64,000 bases of DNA. Source: Phycisphaerae bacterium. GTDB taxonomy: Bacteria; Planctomycetota; Phycisphaerae; UBA1845. The notes beneath the pieces were generated by a model that saw only the letters and a program-made list of their open reading frames with translations, was not told the DNA's origin and made no database searches. The translations under genes were made by a program, and so were the position numbers. The stretch is from assembly GCA_029260115.1 (NCBI GenBank), contig JAJDDW010000071.1, forward strand, positions 30,667 through 94,666, read 5' to 3'. Positions 52,908 to 62,118 of the stretch are shown piece by piece (the first letter of the stretch is position 1; each line of letters starts with the position of its first letter).

Positions 52908-53654
52908 TCATGCCTGCTGAAAAATATGTGCAAGATGCTGACAAAATAGATCGGGTGATTCAAGCATCATAAGATGACCTGAGTTGGGAATTTCAATGTA
53001 CGAAGCAGCCGCGGATCGAATATCGGCCGGTAAGCCCCAATTCGAGGCAGACTTCTGACCGGCGACAAGGTGGATTGACTTGCCTTGTTTTGCAACCTGT
53101 CGAACTGTTTCGAGATACGCTGGCGGCAGCGTCTCACGTATCGTAGCCTGGGACATCGCATACATCGTCGAGGCAGATTGATTGGCTAAGATTTGCGTCG
53201 CCCATCGCGTGCGCTCTAGCGTTGGTTTGATGCCACATTGTTTAAGCCAATCAGCCGGGGCTGCAATCATGGCTAAGAATCGCGACTCCCACGAGGCTTC
53301 ACTTTCGCTTGCAATCGATTTCGTCCAGAACGCGTCTTGCTCGGTGAAATTCCCCTCGACGCTAATAAGGCCCAGTACCAATTCGGGGTGTTCTCGCGCA
53401 AGCAAAAATGCAACCGCCCCACCGAGACTATGGCCCATCACCCATACACGATCATGTTGAGCAATCGCAATCGCATCTGCGACATGCTCGGCCTGGTTAC
53501 GAAGTGTAAGCGCGGAGTGATCAGCCTCTTGATATTTTCCGTAGCCTAGCAAGTCTATGCTGAGAATGCGCAAATTTGGTATACGGTCTTGTAATTGCAG
53601 ACAAGTCATCGAATCGACGAGTCCGGGAATGATGGCAAGGGTAGGCTTGAACAT
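52908..53654 (-). CDS. Alpha/beta hydrolase
   Basis: A 248-residue soluble hydrolase of the alpha/beta fold. The nucleophile elbow is 'VMGHSLGGAVAF' (Ser in GHSLGG), with 'LISVEGNF' following and a C-terminal catalytic His in 'NSGHLMMLESPDL'. The acid is probably in the 'VAGQKSASNWG' region or near it. It lies upstream of the SDR/aldehyde dehydrogenase pair on the same strand with a 164-base gap. It may belong to the same catabolic set, but substrate is unknown. Confidence 0.87.
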   Translation of the reverse strand: MFKPTLAIIPGLVDSMTCLQLQDRIPNLRILSIDLLGYGKYQEADHSALTLRNQAEHVADAIAIAQHDRVWVMGHSLGGAVAFLLAREHPELVLGLISVEGNFTEQDAFWTKSIASESEASWESRFLAMIAAPADWLKQCGIKPTLERTRWATQILANQSASTMYAMSQATIRETLPPAYLETVRQVAKQGKSIHLVAGQKSASNWGLPADIRSAAASYIEIPNSGHLMMLESPDLFCQHLAHIFQQA

Positions 53655-53819
53655 AATTATTATTTATACACGTTTTGACAAAGTAGGCGATTCATCGCCG
53701 TCTGGGTCGGTTCATTTTGACATCACAAAATTTTACACGCGTAAGCTGACCGGCTGACAATAATTACAACGTCTATGTGAATACTAACACGGGCGAGCGA
53801 TAGCAATGGGAGAACGTTT

Positions 53820-54053
53820 ATGGCCGACGAATTACAAGTCGCATGTCCTGTATGTCAGGCACGGTTTTTCATTAGCATTTCGGCATTAAGCAGCGCGCCA
53901 CGTGGACAGACAACATACGTCGTGTGCCCCGCCTGCAAATGCTACAACTCTGTAACCAGCTGCTCTATGGCTAGGGATCGTCAACGACACCCTGCGAGAA
54001 AGCCCCGTCCGCCGGTCGAGAAAGCCCATTCAGCCAAGGCGATTGGGAAATAG
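53820..54053 (+). CDS. Small zinc-ribbon protein
   Basis: A 77-residue protein with 'VACPVCQARFFIS' and 'YVVCPACKCYNS', a CxxC...CxxC ribbon, and a basic Pro/Lys-rich tail. GGGAGA precedes the ATG. No known function; one of four ribbon proteins in the window. Confidence 0.7.
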   Translation: MADELQVACPVCQARFFISISALSSAPRGQTTYVVCPACKCYNSVTSCSMARDRQRHPARKPRPPVEKAHSAKAIGK

Positions 54054-54206
54054 TGATCTGTTGCCTATGGCTTTATGGGTAGGATAGCCCGATCGACATC
54101 GAGGTTAACGCTCGTGTTCCGATGCCACGAATCTCGATAGCAGGCACTGCTTCTGTAGGCCTGATTATTGACCGATAAGTAGCAGTAGTCTACAGGAACA
54201 AAAGTC

Positions 54207-54695
54207 ATGTATCGCTGTTACGCATGTAAAACGCCCTTTTCTGATGCCGTGAGGGAAAGCTCGAATTCAGTTGGTCTTTGCGCGCCATGCCAGCGTCGTT
54301 CAGCCAACGTGAAACATCAGCTTGCTTTGGCTGAGCCGTCCCGATATGGCGAGGCCTATTTTCAGCAGCATGACGTAGACGAACCTACCTGCAAACCGCA
54401 GCGACGCTGTCCACGTTGTGGTATCGTCGGAGAGACGTTCAACTGGAATCGTTGGGCATTCGACAATAGCTCAAAAGGGACGGACGACTTGCCCCAGGCG
54501 ACGGGAGATGGCTATTCATATTGCCAGAACTGCACGACACTAACTGTGACGCCGTGGTCAGAATCAAAGAGGATCCACACAGATCTGGTAGGGATATCGC
54601 AACCTTTTCGGATAGCCACCGGCTCGACGGACTGGGTACTAGAGTCCATCCTACTGCTAATCTTGGCTATCGCGGTTTTGATTTCATTCCTATAA
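54207..54695 (+). CDS. Double zinc-ribbon protein with C-terminal membrane anchor
   Basis: A 162-residue protein. An N-terminal ribbon ('YRCYACKTPF' and 'GLCAPCQRR') is followed by a second ('RRCPRCGIVG' and 'SYCQNCTTL'). The last ~22 residues are a membrane helix ('ESILLLILAIAVLISFL'). A tail-anchored topology with the ribbons in the cytoplasm is likely. AGGAAC precedes the ATG. Function unknown. Confidence 0.65.
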   Translation: MYRCYACKTPFSDAVRESSNSVGLCAPCQRRSANVKHQLALAEPSRYGEAYFQQHDVDEPTCKPQRRCPRCGIVGETFNWNRWAFDNSSKGTDDLPQATGDGYSYCQNCTTLTVTPWSESKRIHTDLVGISQPFRIATGSTDWVLESILLLILAIAVLISFL

Positions 54696-54795
54696 CACTT
54701 CTAGCTACAATTAAGCCAAAATTTAGATAGATGAGGTATGATGCGTGGTTGGCGTAGTATGCATCCAGGCAAGCGAAATCATAACACCATAGGCA

Positions 54796-54957
54796 TCAAT
54801 ATGCGTTGCTGCAGGCACCTATCGCCACCCAATAGAATAGCAGCACGCTCATCAGAACGAACGAGATGCCCGTAAGGATGGCGAGGTGCTTCCGGCGAGG
54901 CCGGTGACGCCATAGAAAATAGCGACGTCGAGTCGTATGGTGCGATGCAGTGGTCAT
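54796..54957 (-). CDS. 53-residue membrane protein
   Basis: Translating the minus strand from the ATG at 54955-54957 gives a very basic N-terminus ('RRRYFLWRHRPRRKH') and one strong hydrophobic helix ('LAILTGISFVLMSVLLFYW'), stop at 54796-54798. CAGG lies four bases upstream. The contrast of basic end and helix is typical of small single-pass proteins with the N-terminus inside. It has no recognisable family. A longer overlapping frame on the same strand is not protein-like. Confidence 0.5.
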   Translation of the reverse strand: MTTASHHTTRRRYFLWRHRPRRKHLAILTGISFVLMSVLLFYWVAIGACSNAY

Positions 54958-55323
54958 TGACCTGTTCACTTATCATTAGATTGAGTATGGCCCACCTGCG
55001 TTTCGATGCATAAAAAATGATTGTCGCAGCCAACGTAATCCCATAGCAGGCGCGCGTTCATTTCAACAGTACATGCCCTTATCCAAAGCCACACTCTCAA
55101 CTGTCGATGTTTCGGAAAAATTAGTTACTAACTTAAGTTATCTGTACTGATATCCATGTTTTTCACTGGTGGCTCATACGCATATGCCAGCGTATATGAT
55201 TACACTAGCTGCCTAATAGGCACTAGCGTGGCGTTAATAGCGCATCGCGTAATGGTTTAACCCTAATTTATCGCTTTCAGACTACGCAAGGAAACATTTA
55301 CAAATTCTTCAATTCGTAACAAT
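54958..55323. other. Intergenic region downstream of recO
   Basis: AT-rich, no gene recognised. A weak imperfect hairpin (GCC-TAATA-GGC) lies near 55210. It may carry the promoter of the small membrane protein. Confidence 0.4.
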
Positions 55324-56034
55324 CTATGTGAGCAGTTTGCGGGCTAAAGCTGGCTCTTTACCCATCTGGTGAGAGATGTGATAGTTGAGCGTTTTGAAGG
55401 CCCCGGCGCAGGTTTGCTCCGTAGGCTGATCCAAGAGAGCGGCTAGGGTTGCAGGCAATATCCGCTTCTTTTCCACCTGCTTAGACTGGCAATATTGGCA
55501 AATCATGCCTCCCTCAAATGATGAGAAATGCGAAAGATGATCGGCCCGCTGACACGACAGGCACAGATCGAAACGTGGGTACGAGCCGATCTCTTGAAGC
55601 AACTGTTTTTGGTAAGCGACGACTGGCAATAGGGCTAGGTCCGCGTCGGCAATGGCTTCTAAGGCGTACGTCAGAGCTAGGAATAGCGTTTCGTGCGGAT
55701 CCCAGTCTTCGGTCAGGCGTGCTGTAATTTCTGCGATGTATTGCGCGGCGTATAGACGCGGCAAGGTCTCGCGCAGGCCGCTAAGGTTCCTGGTCTGCTT
55801 CCATTCAATCAGGTTACTCAACTGTTCGGTACGCACATGTCGGGCACTTATCGTAAGATGTCCAATATCTAGAATATCTATGCCAGCGGCGAAGCGCGTT
55901 TTAGTGCTCTTTTTGAGGCCCTTGCCCATAACACGCACCTTACCATGAGCGTGGGTAAAGAGGACGAGCACCTGCGAGGTTTCGGAGTAGTCTAAGCGAC
56001 TCAATACGACAGCGGCGTCGGAAATGGAAGACAT
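55324..56034 (-). CDS. recO: DNA repair protein RecO
   Basis: A 236-residue RecO, the mediator that loads RecA onto SSB-coated single-stranded DNA with RecR. The N-terminal OB fold begins 'DAAVVLSRLDYSETSQVLVL' and 'GKVRVMGKGLKKSTK'. A C-terminal zinc-type motif is 'LCLSCQRADHL' with 'GGMICQYCQ'. The ATG at 56032-56034 is chosen by family start; longer in-frame starts (for example 56043) add unrelated residues. No recF or recR is near. Confidence 0.88.
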   Translation of the reverse strand: MSSISDAAVVLSRLDYSETSQVLVLFTHAHGKVRVMGKGLKKSTKTRFAAGIDILDIGHLTISARHVRTEQLSNLIEWKQTRNLSGLRETLPRLYAAQYIAEITARLTEDWDPHETLFLALTYALEAIADADLALLPVVAYQKQLLQEIGSYPRFDLCLSCQRADHLSHFSSFEGGMICQYCQSKQVEKKRILPATLAALLDQPTEQTCAGAFKTLNYHISHQMGKEPALARKLLT

Positions 56035-56243
56035 GAAACCCATAATATACGAACGCATGCCATTCGTCAGGTAATACCTATAATAAAACGACAGCGAGTC
56101 AACGCCGTATTGCATCAACTCGCTGCCGATGTGCTACGAGATATTTTTGTCGCGAAATGGGCTATGGGGCCGGGGCGAGCAACGCAACCCCGCCTGCCGT
56201 GTCTTCACCTGCCGCCACCGACACAGACTTGCCCCGGGCTGCA

Positions 56244-56701
56244 TTATGATGAGACATGAATACATGATCCGGTATTGGGATTACACGTTACATTTGTGCA
56301 ATGGTCTGGCGCAATGCAAGTGTCTTCCATCATGCATGCGCCGTTGGTACGGGCTTCTGTGCTACATGCGTCGCCGTCGTCACAATTGGTGGAGACTGGA
56401 TGCACGCGCCATTTATGCGGGTGCTGGACATGCAATAATCGACGGTAACTTATACACTATCGGATGACTCATCTAATCGAATCTCAATACTGGTGATCGT
56501 AATGACAGCACTTTCGATGTATTCAGATGAAGTTGGCCTGTCGGTTAGTAGGAGTTGAAACTTGCCCGTTTGATTGGACCCGCTAGCTATCTCCGATGTT
56601 CCATTTGATTCTTGACTGGGGGGTAAATCGCAATGTGCGGCCAACATACACACAGGTATGCACGCCAGGACTGCGCCAATACTTGATCCTCGTTGATTCA
56701 T
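56244..56701 (-). pseudogene. Decayed Cys-rich lipoprotein gene (DUF4382-like plus Cys repeats)
   Basis: From 56701 the frame encodes a signal peptide and lipobox ('ACIPVCMLAAHC') and a DUF4382-like start ('GKFQLLLTDRPTSSEYIESA', 'VITITSIEIRLDES'), then a TAA at 56450-56452. The same frame continues past the stop with 'DYCMSSTRINGACIQS'. The reading then shifts to another frame for 'STNCDDGDACSTEARTNGAC' and 'CTNVTCNPNTGSC', ending at 56244. An internal stop plus a frameshift in one Cys-rich coding pattern marks a pseudogene. It belongs with the three intact Cys-rich lipoproteins of the window. Confidence 0.7.
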
Positions 56702-57092
56702 AAGGTTTTTCCCGCCCCCAAAGTGGTGTGTGGCTGAGCAAGTGACCTGATTGGCAACCCCCAGTGCCCCTCGTCCGAGCGAGTGCGCCTTTCATGCAGG
56801 TTCAGTTCGCGCACAGCCTATCGAATCCTAAGATTCAAAGAAGATGTGGGCCAATCGCTGTTTCCCGTGTTTAGTCGCCAATAGTAGCGGATAATTGGGC
56901 ATTTGGTCGCCATTAGGGCCTGGGCGTAACGAAGGCCAATTTTACCGCTCGCCAGGGATGTTTGGTCTTGCTACAATCTCCGACTGGTGCCTGTTTTTAT
57001 GGGATGGCATGATACTTGCAAGTACAAGTTTGTCATGGTGGGTAGAAATGAATGCAGGTCTAAATCTTGAGACATAAGTAAGGAGTGAGGTC
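56702..57092. other. Intergenic region upstream of gdhA
   Basis: About 390 bases without a gene. The ribosome site AAGGAG directly before gdhA is strong, but no promoter matches consensus well. Confidence 0.4.
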
Positions 57093-58343
57093 ATGTCGGA
57101 ATATAATCCGTTTGCAATCGCCCAAGCTCAGCTCGATGAGGCCGCTGAGAGATTAGGGCTGGATCAGGCCACGCACGAGTTTCTTCGCTGGCCAATGCGC
57201 GAATACCATTTCACGCTGCCTTTGAGGATGGATAGTGGAACCACGAAAATCTTTAAGGGCTATCGGGTACAATACAACAATGCCCGCGGACCGACAAAAG
57301 GCGGGCTGCGATGGCATCCGGATGAGACCATCGACACCGTGCGGGCACTTGCCGCTTGGATGACGTGGAAAACCTCCGTCGTGGATATTCCATTGGGCGG
57401 TGGTAAAGGCGGAATCACCTGTAATCCTAAAGAACTTTCTGAAGGTGAGAAGGAAAGATTAGCCCGGGCATATATTCGGGCGGTAGGCCGAGAGCTAGGC
57501 GTACACCGTGACGTGCCTGCACCGGACGTGTATACCACGCCACAGATTATGGCCTGGATGATGGATGAGTACGAAACGATGGTTGGCCATTCGCATCCGG
57601 GAATGATCACTGGAAAGCCAATTTGCATCGGCGGGTCTCAGGGCCGTGGCGACGCGACCGCGCGAGGCGGTGTTTATTGCGTGCGTGAAACGGCTAAGCA
57701 CCTTGATATGGACATAGCTAAAGCCACCTATGCGATTCAGGGCTTCGGTAATGCGGGTCAATTCGCGGCCACGTTACACTCCGAAATCCTGGGCGGCGGC
57801 ACTTTGGTCGCGGCCTCGGATTCACGCGGCGGTGTGATGAACAAGAACGGACTTGACCAGGCTGCACTGGTTCGCCATAAACTGGAAACCGGCAGCGTGG
57901 CTAATTTCCCAGGTTCTAAGCCTATCAGTAACGAAGATTTGCTAGAGTTGGAGGTAGATGTGCTGTATCCTGCGGCACTTGAAGGGTCTATTACCTCCAA
58001 GAATGCTGACAATATTAAGGCGAAAATCGTCTGCGAATTAGCCAATGGGCCTACAACACCTGAGGCTGACAAGGTTCTCTTTGAGAAGGGCATCTATATC
58101 TTGCCGGACTTCCTAGCCAATGCAGGAGGTGTGACGGTTTCATACTTTGAGCAGGTACAAAACACCTACAATTATTACTGGTCCCTCGAAGATGTGCATA
58201 GTCAGCTCGACCGAAAAATGACCGATGCGTTTAATGCGGTCCTTGAGATGTCCAAGAAAGCCAAGGCCCACAACCGCTTGGTGGCCTATATGGTTGCGGT
58301 GTCGCGGGTGGCTGAGGCGTGCAAGATGCGCGGTTGGGTCTAG
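57093..58343 (+). CDS. gdhA: Glutamate dehydrogenase (Glu/Leu/Phe/Val family)
   Basis: A 416-residue enzyme that interconverts glutamate and 2-oxoglutarate plus ammonia with NAD(P). The substrate-binding part has 'KGGLRWHPDETIDTVRALAA' and the catalytic-Lys region 'PLGGGKGGITCNP'. The nucleotide-binding domain has 'AIQGFGNAGQFAA' (GxGNxG). The C-terminal 'DFLANAGGVTVSYFE' is diagnostic. Length is typical of the hexameric class. AAGGAG precedes the ATG. A strong terminator follows at 58402. Confidence 0.93.
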   Translation: MSEYNPFAIAQAQLDEAAERLGLDQATHEFLRWPMREYHFTLPLRMDSGTTKIFKGYRVQYNNARGPTKGGLRWHPDETIDTVRALAAWMTWKTSVVDIPLGGGKGGITCNPKELSEGEKERLARAYIRAVGRELGVHRDVPAPDVYTTPQIMAWMMDEYETMVGHSHPGMITGKPICIGGSQGRGDATARGGVYCVRETAKHLDMDIAKATYAIQGFGNAGQFAATLHSEILGGGTLVAASDSRGGVMNKNGLDQAALVRHKLETGSVANFPGSKPISNEDLLELEVDVLYPAALEGSITSKNADNIKAKIVCELANGPTTPEADKVLFEKGIYILPDFLANAGGVTVSYFEQVQNTYNYYWSLEDVHSQLDRKMTDAFNAVLEMSKKAKAHNRLVAYMVAVSRVAEACKMRGWV

Positions 58344-58401
58344 CCCGTTTCGCGCTGAAAAATAGCTGGCCGTGATTGGGCCAGTGAGTAAATAGATCGA
58401 T

Positions 58402-58441
58402 GGGGCAGTGCTGTCGTTATGGCGCTGCCCCTTTCTTGTTT
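58402..58441 (+). terminator. Rho-independent terminator after gdhA
   Basis: GGGGCAGTGC (58402-58411) pairs with GCGCTGCCCC (58422-58431), ten pairs with one G-T, loop of ten, followed by TTTCTTGTTT. It separates gdhA from pheS. It could also act as an attenuator in a pheS leader. Confidence 0.75.
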
Positions 58442-58566
58442 ACGAGGCGGGGATTCTTGCCAAGGATATGGGTGGCGTCTAAGCTTGCCCACGAAAGTTT
58501 CCGAGGCCCCTAATTGCCTATCGAAACGTGGAGTTTCGGTTTGGGGTACGCTTTCTTGGATATACC

Positions 58567-59643
58567 GTGACACTAGACGAGCTAAACAAACAACTCGCCC
58601 AAATCGAACTTCAAGTTGCCTGTGGGGTGCGCGAATTGAACCTCATTGATGCGGTACGTAGTTTCGAGAGCAGTGTGCTCGGTAAGCAAGGCTTGATAGG
58701 TTTACTGCTTAAAAATATTCGTGACTATCCGGCTGACGAGCGTGGTCAAGTTGGCCAGATTATCAATCGCGCCAAAGCCAAGGCCAAGGCGATTATCGAC
58801 GCGCGTCTCAGTGAAATCGAGCGCGAAGCTGTCGCTAAGGAATCTCAAGGGGCATCAGACGTTGACCCGACGCTGCCGGGCGACGTTGAGTCTTTGGGCA
58901 GTTTGCATCCTGTTACAATGGTTCAATTGGAAATCGAGCGAATCTTCGAACGGTTTGGGTTTACAGTAGAAACCGGCCCGGAGATGGAGTCGGAATACAA
59001 TAATTTTGACGCGCTCAATATTCCAGCCGATCACCCAGCCAGGGATATGCAGGACACGTTTTGGCTAAACAATAACCAGGTGCTGCGTACGCATACCTCA
59101 CCCGTGCAACATCGGGCGATGAAAAAGTTTGGCGCACCGTTGCGAATTATTGCACCGGGTCGCTGTTTTAGATATGAAACGCTGGACGCGTCACATGAGA
59201 ATACCTTTCATCAGGTCGAAGGCTTGGTGATTGATGATGAAATTTCGATCCCAAATTTGATTGCAATGTCTAAGGCGCTATTGCAGGAAGTGATGCAGCG
59301 GGATGTAAAGCTGCGGGTACGTCCAGGATTTTTTCCTTTTGTCGAGCCTGGGTTAGAAATTGATATGAACTGCCAAATTTGCGGTGGCAGTGGCTGCGCG
59401 ACGTGCAAGCAGTCTGGTTGGGTCGAAATTCTTCCGGCGGGCATGGTGCATCCGAACGTGCTGCAGGCCGGTGGCATTGATCCAGATCGATATAGCGGCT
59501 TTGCGTTTGGCCTTGGCCTGACGCGATTGGCCATGATGAAATATGGAATTCGAGATATACGCGTACTCAATAGCGGGGATTTACGGCCTATCGTCTGCGC
59601 CCAGCGGTTGGGTGGGCCTATTCTCGTCAATCACACTACGTGA
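58567..59643 (+). CDS. pheS: Phenylalanine--tRNA ligase alpha subunit
   Basis: A 358-residue alpha subunit of PheRS (class II), which charges tRNA-Phe with PheT. An N-terminal coiled coil is followed by the catalytic core: motif 2 'GRCFRYETLDASHENTFHQ' and motif 3 'GFAFGLGLTRLAMMKYGI'. 'NCQICGGSGCATCKQSGW' carries the zinc-type Cys set typical of many PheS proteins. GTG 58567 is preferred by family start. An upstream GTG (58528) would add a Phe-rich 13-residue extension. pheT follows after 38 bases. Confidence 0.93.
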   Translation: MTLDELNKQLAQIELQVACGVRELNLIDAVRSFESSVLGKQGLIGLLLKNIRDYPADERGQVGQIINRAKAKAKAIIDARLSEIEREAVAKESQGASDVDPTLPGDVESLGSLHPVTMVQLEIERIFERFGFTVETGPEMESEYNNFDALNIPADHPARDMQDTFWLNNNQVLRTHTSPVQHRAMKKFGAPLRIIAPGRCFRYETLDASHENTFHQVEGLVIDDEISIPNLIAMSKALLQEVMQRDVKLRVRPGFFPFVEPGLEIDMNCQICGGSGCATCKQSGWVEILPAGMVHPNVLQAGGIDPDRYSGFAFGLGLTRLAMMKYGIRDIRVLNSGDLRPIVCAQRLGGPILVNHTT

Positions 59644-59681
59644 TCTCGCGGCAATAATTATCTGTTAGCTTGGCAAAGACT

Positions 59682-62084
59682 ATGCTCATTTCACTTCAAT
59701 GGATTCGCGACTTCGTTAACTTGCCGACCGATCTTGATCCGCGCGATCTGGCGGAACGTGTGACGGTATCGACGGCTGAGGTAGAAGGGGTTACGCCGAT
59801 TCACATCGACGCCCAAGGCTTAATCGCGGCCAAAGTAATATCCGCAACAGAAGTTCCCAAAAAACGAAATCTTAAACTCGTCGAGCTTGAAATCGGTGGC
59901 GACAACACCGTGCGAACAGCCACGGCTGCTCCTGTGTTGCATGTCGGATCAAACGTAGTCTTCGCCCCAGTTGGCGCATCTGTCGCTACGACCGGCGTAA
60001 TTAAAGCGACCACAATAGCTGGGGCGCCTAGCGAAGGCATGATCCTTCCGGGTGAGGCGCTTGGTATTCCGCTGGCTATGCAGGAAGCGGTTTTTCTGGG
60101 AGACGAGTTTCAGCCCGGTCAAGCTTTGCCAGCGAAGTTGTTTGAAGATTGGGTGATTGAGATTGACAATAAGTCCATTACTCACCGTCCCGATCTTTGG
60201 GGTCATTATGGCATGGCCCGTGAGATTGCAGCCATCTTCGGCCTACCACTGTCGAGCTATCCGATCACACCCGAAGCTGAGCTATCCTCTTCTAATTTAC
60301 CGGACGTGGCTATCACCATTGCCGATGCCCATGCTTGTCGCCGCTTCACAGCCCTTCGCTTAGAGGGTGTACCGACCATTCCCGCGCCACTTTGGATGCA
60401 GCTGCGCATTGGTCGGATTGGGATGAGGCCAATTTCCGGCTTGGTAGATTTAACCAACTATGTCATGGCTGATTTGGGTCAGCCTATGCACGCATTTGAT
60501 GCCGACCATGTACCCGATATCGAAGTAAACTGGGCCTACGAAGGTGAAACACTGCAAACCCTCGACGGGATGGAACGCACCCTGACAACAGAGTCTCTCG
60601 TTGTACAGTCCCAGGGTAAGTCGCTGTCATTGGCTGGCGTGATGGGCGGGCTGAATACTGAAGTTGTGGATTCAACTGATTCATTATTGCTGGAATCTGC
60701 TAACTGGGATCCGATCGTGATTCGGCGCACCGCTCATCGTCTGTCGCTACGCACGGACGCTGCGGCTCGGTTCGAGAAATCTTTGGACCCGGCTAACACG
60801 ACTCAATCGATTCAGCGGTTTCATCTGCTAGCGAAGGCTATGTATCCGGAGATGAAGATTACTGGTCGACTCTCAGACAATTATCCCGGCAAGCCCGAGC
60901 CTGTTGTCGTCGCGGTCAACCCGCAACACGTGAAGCGAACACTTGGACGGTCGTGCAACCTGGAAGAAGCTATCAACTTGTTGTCACCTTTGGGTTTTTC
61001 CATTGAACAAAATGGCGACGCTTGGTATGTGAACGTGCCATCTTTTCGTGCGACTGGTGATGTATCTATCGAAGCAGATGTCATCGAAGAGATTATCCGC
61101 CGGGTTGGCTTTGACGCTGTCGAGCCATCAATGCCGCGCGTATCCATGCGCGACATCAAAATGAACCCTATGCATGAGTTGGAAATGCGTTCGCTAGAGT
61201 TTTTCTGCTTGGCGGAGCGTTTTCATGAAGTGAATTCATACATCTGGTACGCTACAGATTGGCTCAAACAATTGGGCATGGAAGCGGGAGATTGCATCGA
61301 ACTGCGCAACCCTGCAGCCGAGGGCCTTCACCAACTGCGTCGCCTCATGATGCCAGGTATGTTAGCCGCGGTGCAGCGTAATCGATTTCACTTTTCATCG
61401 TTCAACCTGATGGACCTAGGCAGCGTGTTTGAACCTCATCCGCAAGGCGACCAAGAGCATCGACATCTCGCCCTTGTGAGCGCTCGTCGCGGCAAGAAAG
61501 AAGAAAACGCCTGCCTCTCGCAAATTAAACGGGCGATTGGCCAATGGGCGTGGCTGCGGTTTGGCCAGCAGGTAACTTATACGTCGGCTTCAGTGTTAGC
61601 GGAGTGCCCGTGGGAAAATCCGCACCGAACAGCCACCGTTGCCTTGGGCGATACCATCGTAGGACGCGTGTCAGTTGTCGAGCCTGGGACCAGACGAGCG
61701 ATGGACGAGCATTTGAGTGCATGGTCAATCGCATGCGCGGAACTTCGACTCGATAATCTAGCCTCGTTGACGACGACCACGGAAAAGTTGGGCACCATTC
61801 CCGATCATCCACAGATCGATATGGACTTTTCTATTCTCGTACCAGCGTCGTCTCACTACGAAGCCATTGCAGGTCAAATCGCGGGGTTTGAACATAATCT
61901 TCTTAAACAAATACGGTATGTAGATAGTTACGAGGGTAAATCCGTTGGTGAAGGCAATCGCAGTTTGACATTCCGCACGGTGATTGGAAGTCAAGCGCGG
62001 ACACTATCCGAAGGTGATGCTAATGGATTCCAACAAGCGTTTGAAACCTTTGTGACCAAACTCGGCTTCGCCATACGAAAATAA
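59682..62084 (+). CDS. pheT: Phenylalanine--tRNA ligase beta subunit
   Basis: An 800-residue beta subunit. It starts at the ATG 59682 ('LISLQWIRDFVNLPTDLD'), as in other PheT; TTG 59670 is a less likely start. An EMAP/tRNA-binding domain follows ('AQGLIAAKVISATEV', 'LKLVELEIGG'), then B3/4 editing ('RRFTALRLEGVP', 'GLVDLTNYVMADLGQPMHAF'), B5, a catalytic-like core and a C-terminal FDX-ACB domain ('DHPQIDMDFSILVPAS'). Length is normal. It forms the (alpha-beta)2 enzyme with PheS. Confidence 0.94.
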   Translation: MLISLQWIRDFVNLPTDLDPRDLAERVTVSTAEVEGVTPIHIDAQGLIAAKVISATEVPKKRNLKLVELEIGGDNTVRTATAAPVLHVGSNVVFAPVGASVATTGVIKATTIAGAPSEGMILPGEALGIPLAMQEAVFLGDEFQPGQALPAKLFEDWVIEIDNKSITHRPDLWGHYGMAREIAAIFGLPLSSYPITPEAELSSSNLPDVAITIADAHACRRFTALRLEGVPTIPAPLWMQLRIGRIGMRPISGLVDLTNYVMADLGQPMHAFDADHVPDIEVNWAYEGETLQTLDGMERTLTTESLVVQSQGKSLSLAGVMGGLNTEVVDSTDSLLLESANWDPIVIRRTAHRLSLRTDAAARFEKSLDPANTTQSIQRFHLLAKAMYPEMKITGRLSDNYPGKPEPVVVAVNPQHVKRTLGRSCNLEEAINLLSPLGFSIEQNGDAWYVNVPSFRATGDVSIEADVIEEIIRRVGFDAVEPSMPRVSMRDIKMNPMHELEMRSLEFFCLAERFHEVNSYIWYATDWLKQLGMEAGDCIELRNPAAEGLHQLRRLMMPGMLAAVQRNRFHFSSFNLMDLGSVFEPHPQGDQEHRHLALVSARRGKKEENACLSQIKRAIGQWAWLRFGQQVTYTSASVLAECPWENPHRTATVALGDTIVGRVSVVEPGTRRAMDEHLSAWSIACAELRLDNLASLTTTTEKLGTIPDHPQIDMDFSILVPASSHYEAIAGQIAGFEHNLLKQIRYVDSYEGKSVGEGNRSLTFRTVIGSQARTLSEGDANGFQQAFETFVTKLGFAIRK

Positions 62085-62118
62085 TGGCCAAGGCGGTGAT
62101 AGCGCGGACCTCGATAGG

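Noticed and set aside
56129..56467. 112-residue plus-strand frame
   Set aside because: Antisense to the Cys-rich pseudogene and rich in Arg/Cys from reverse-read repeats.
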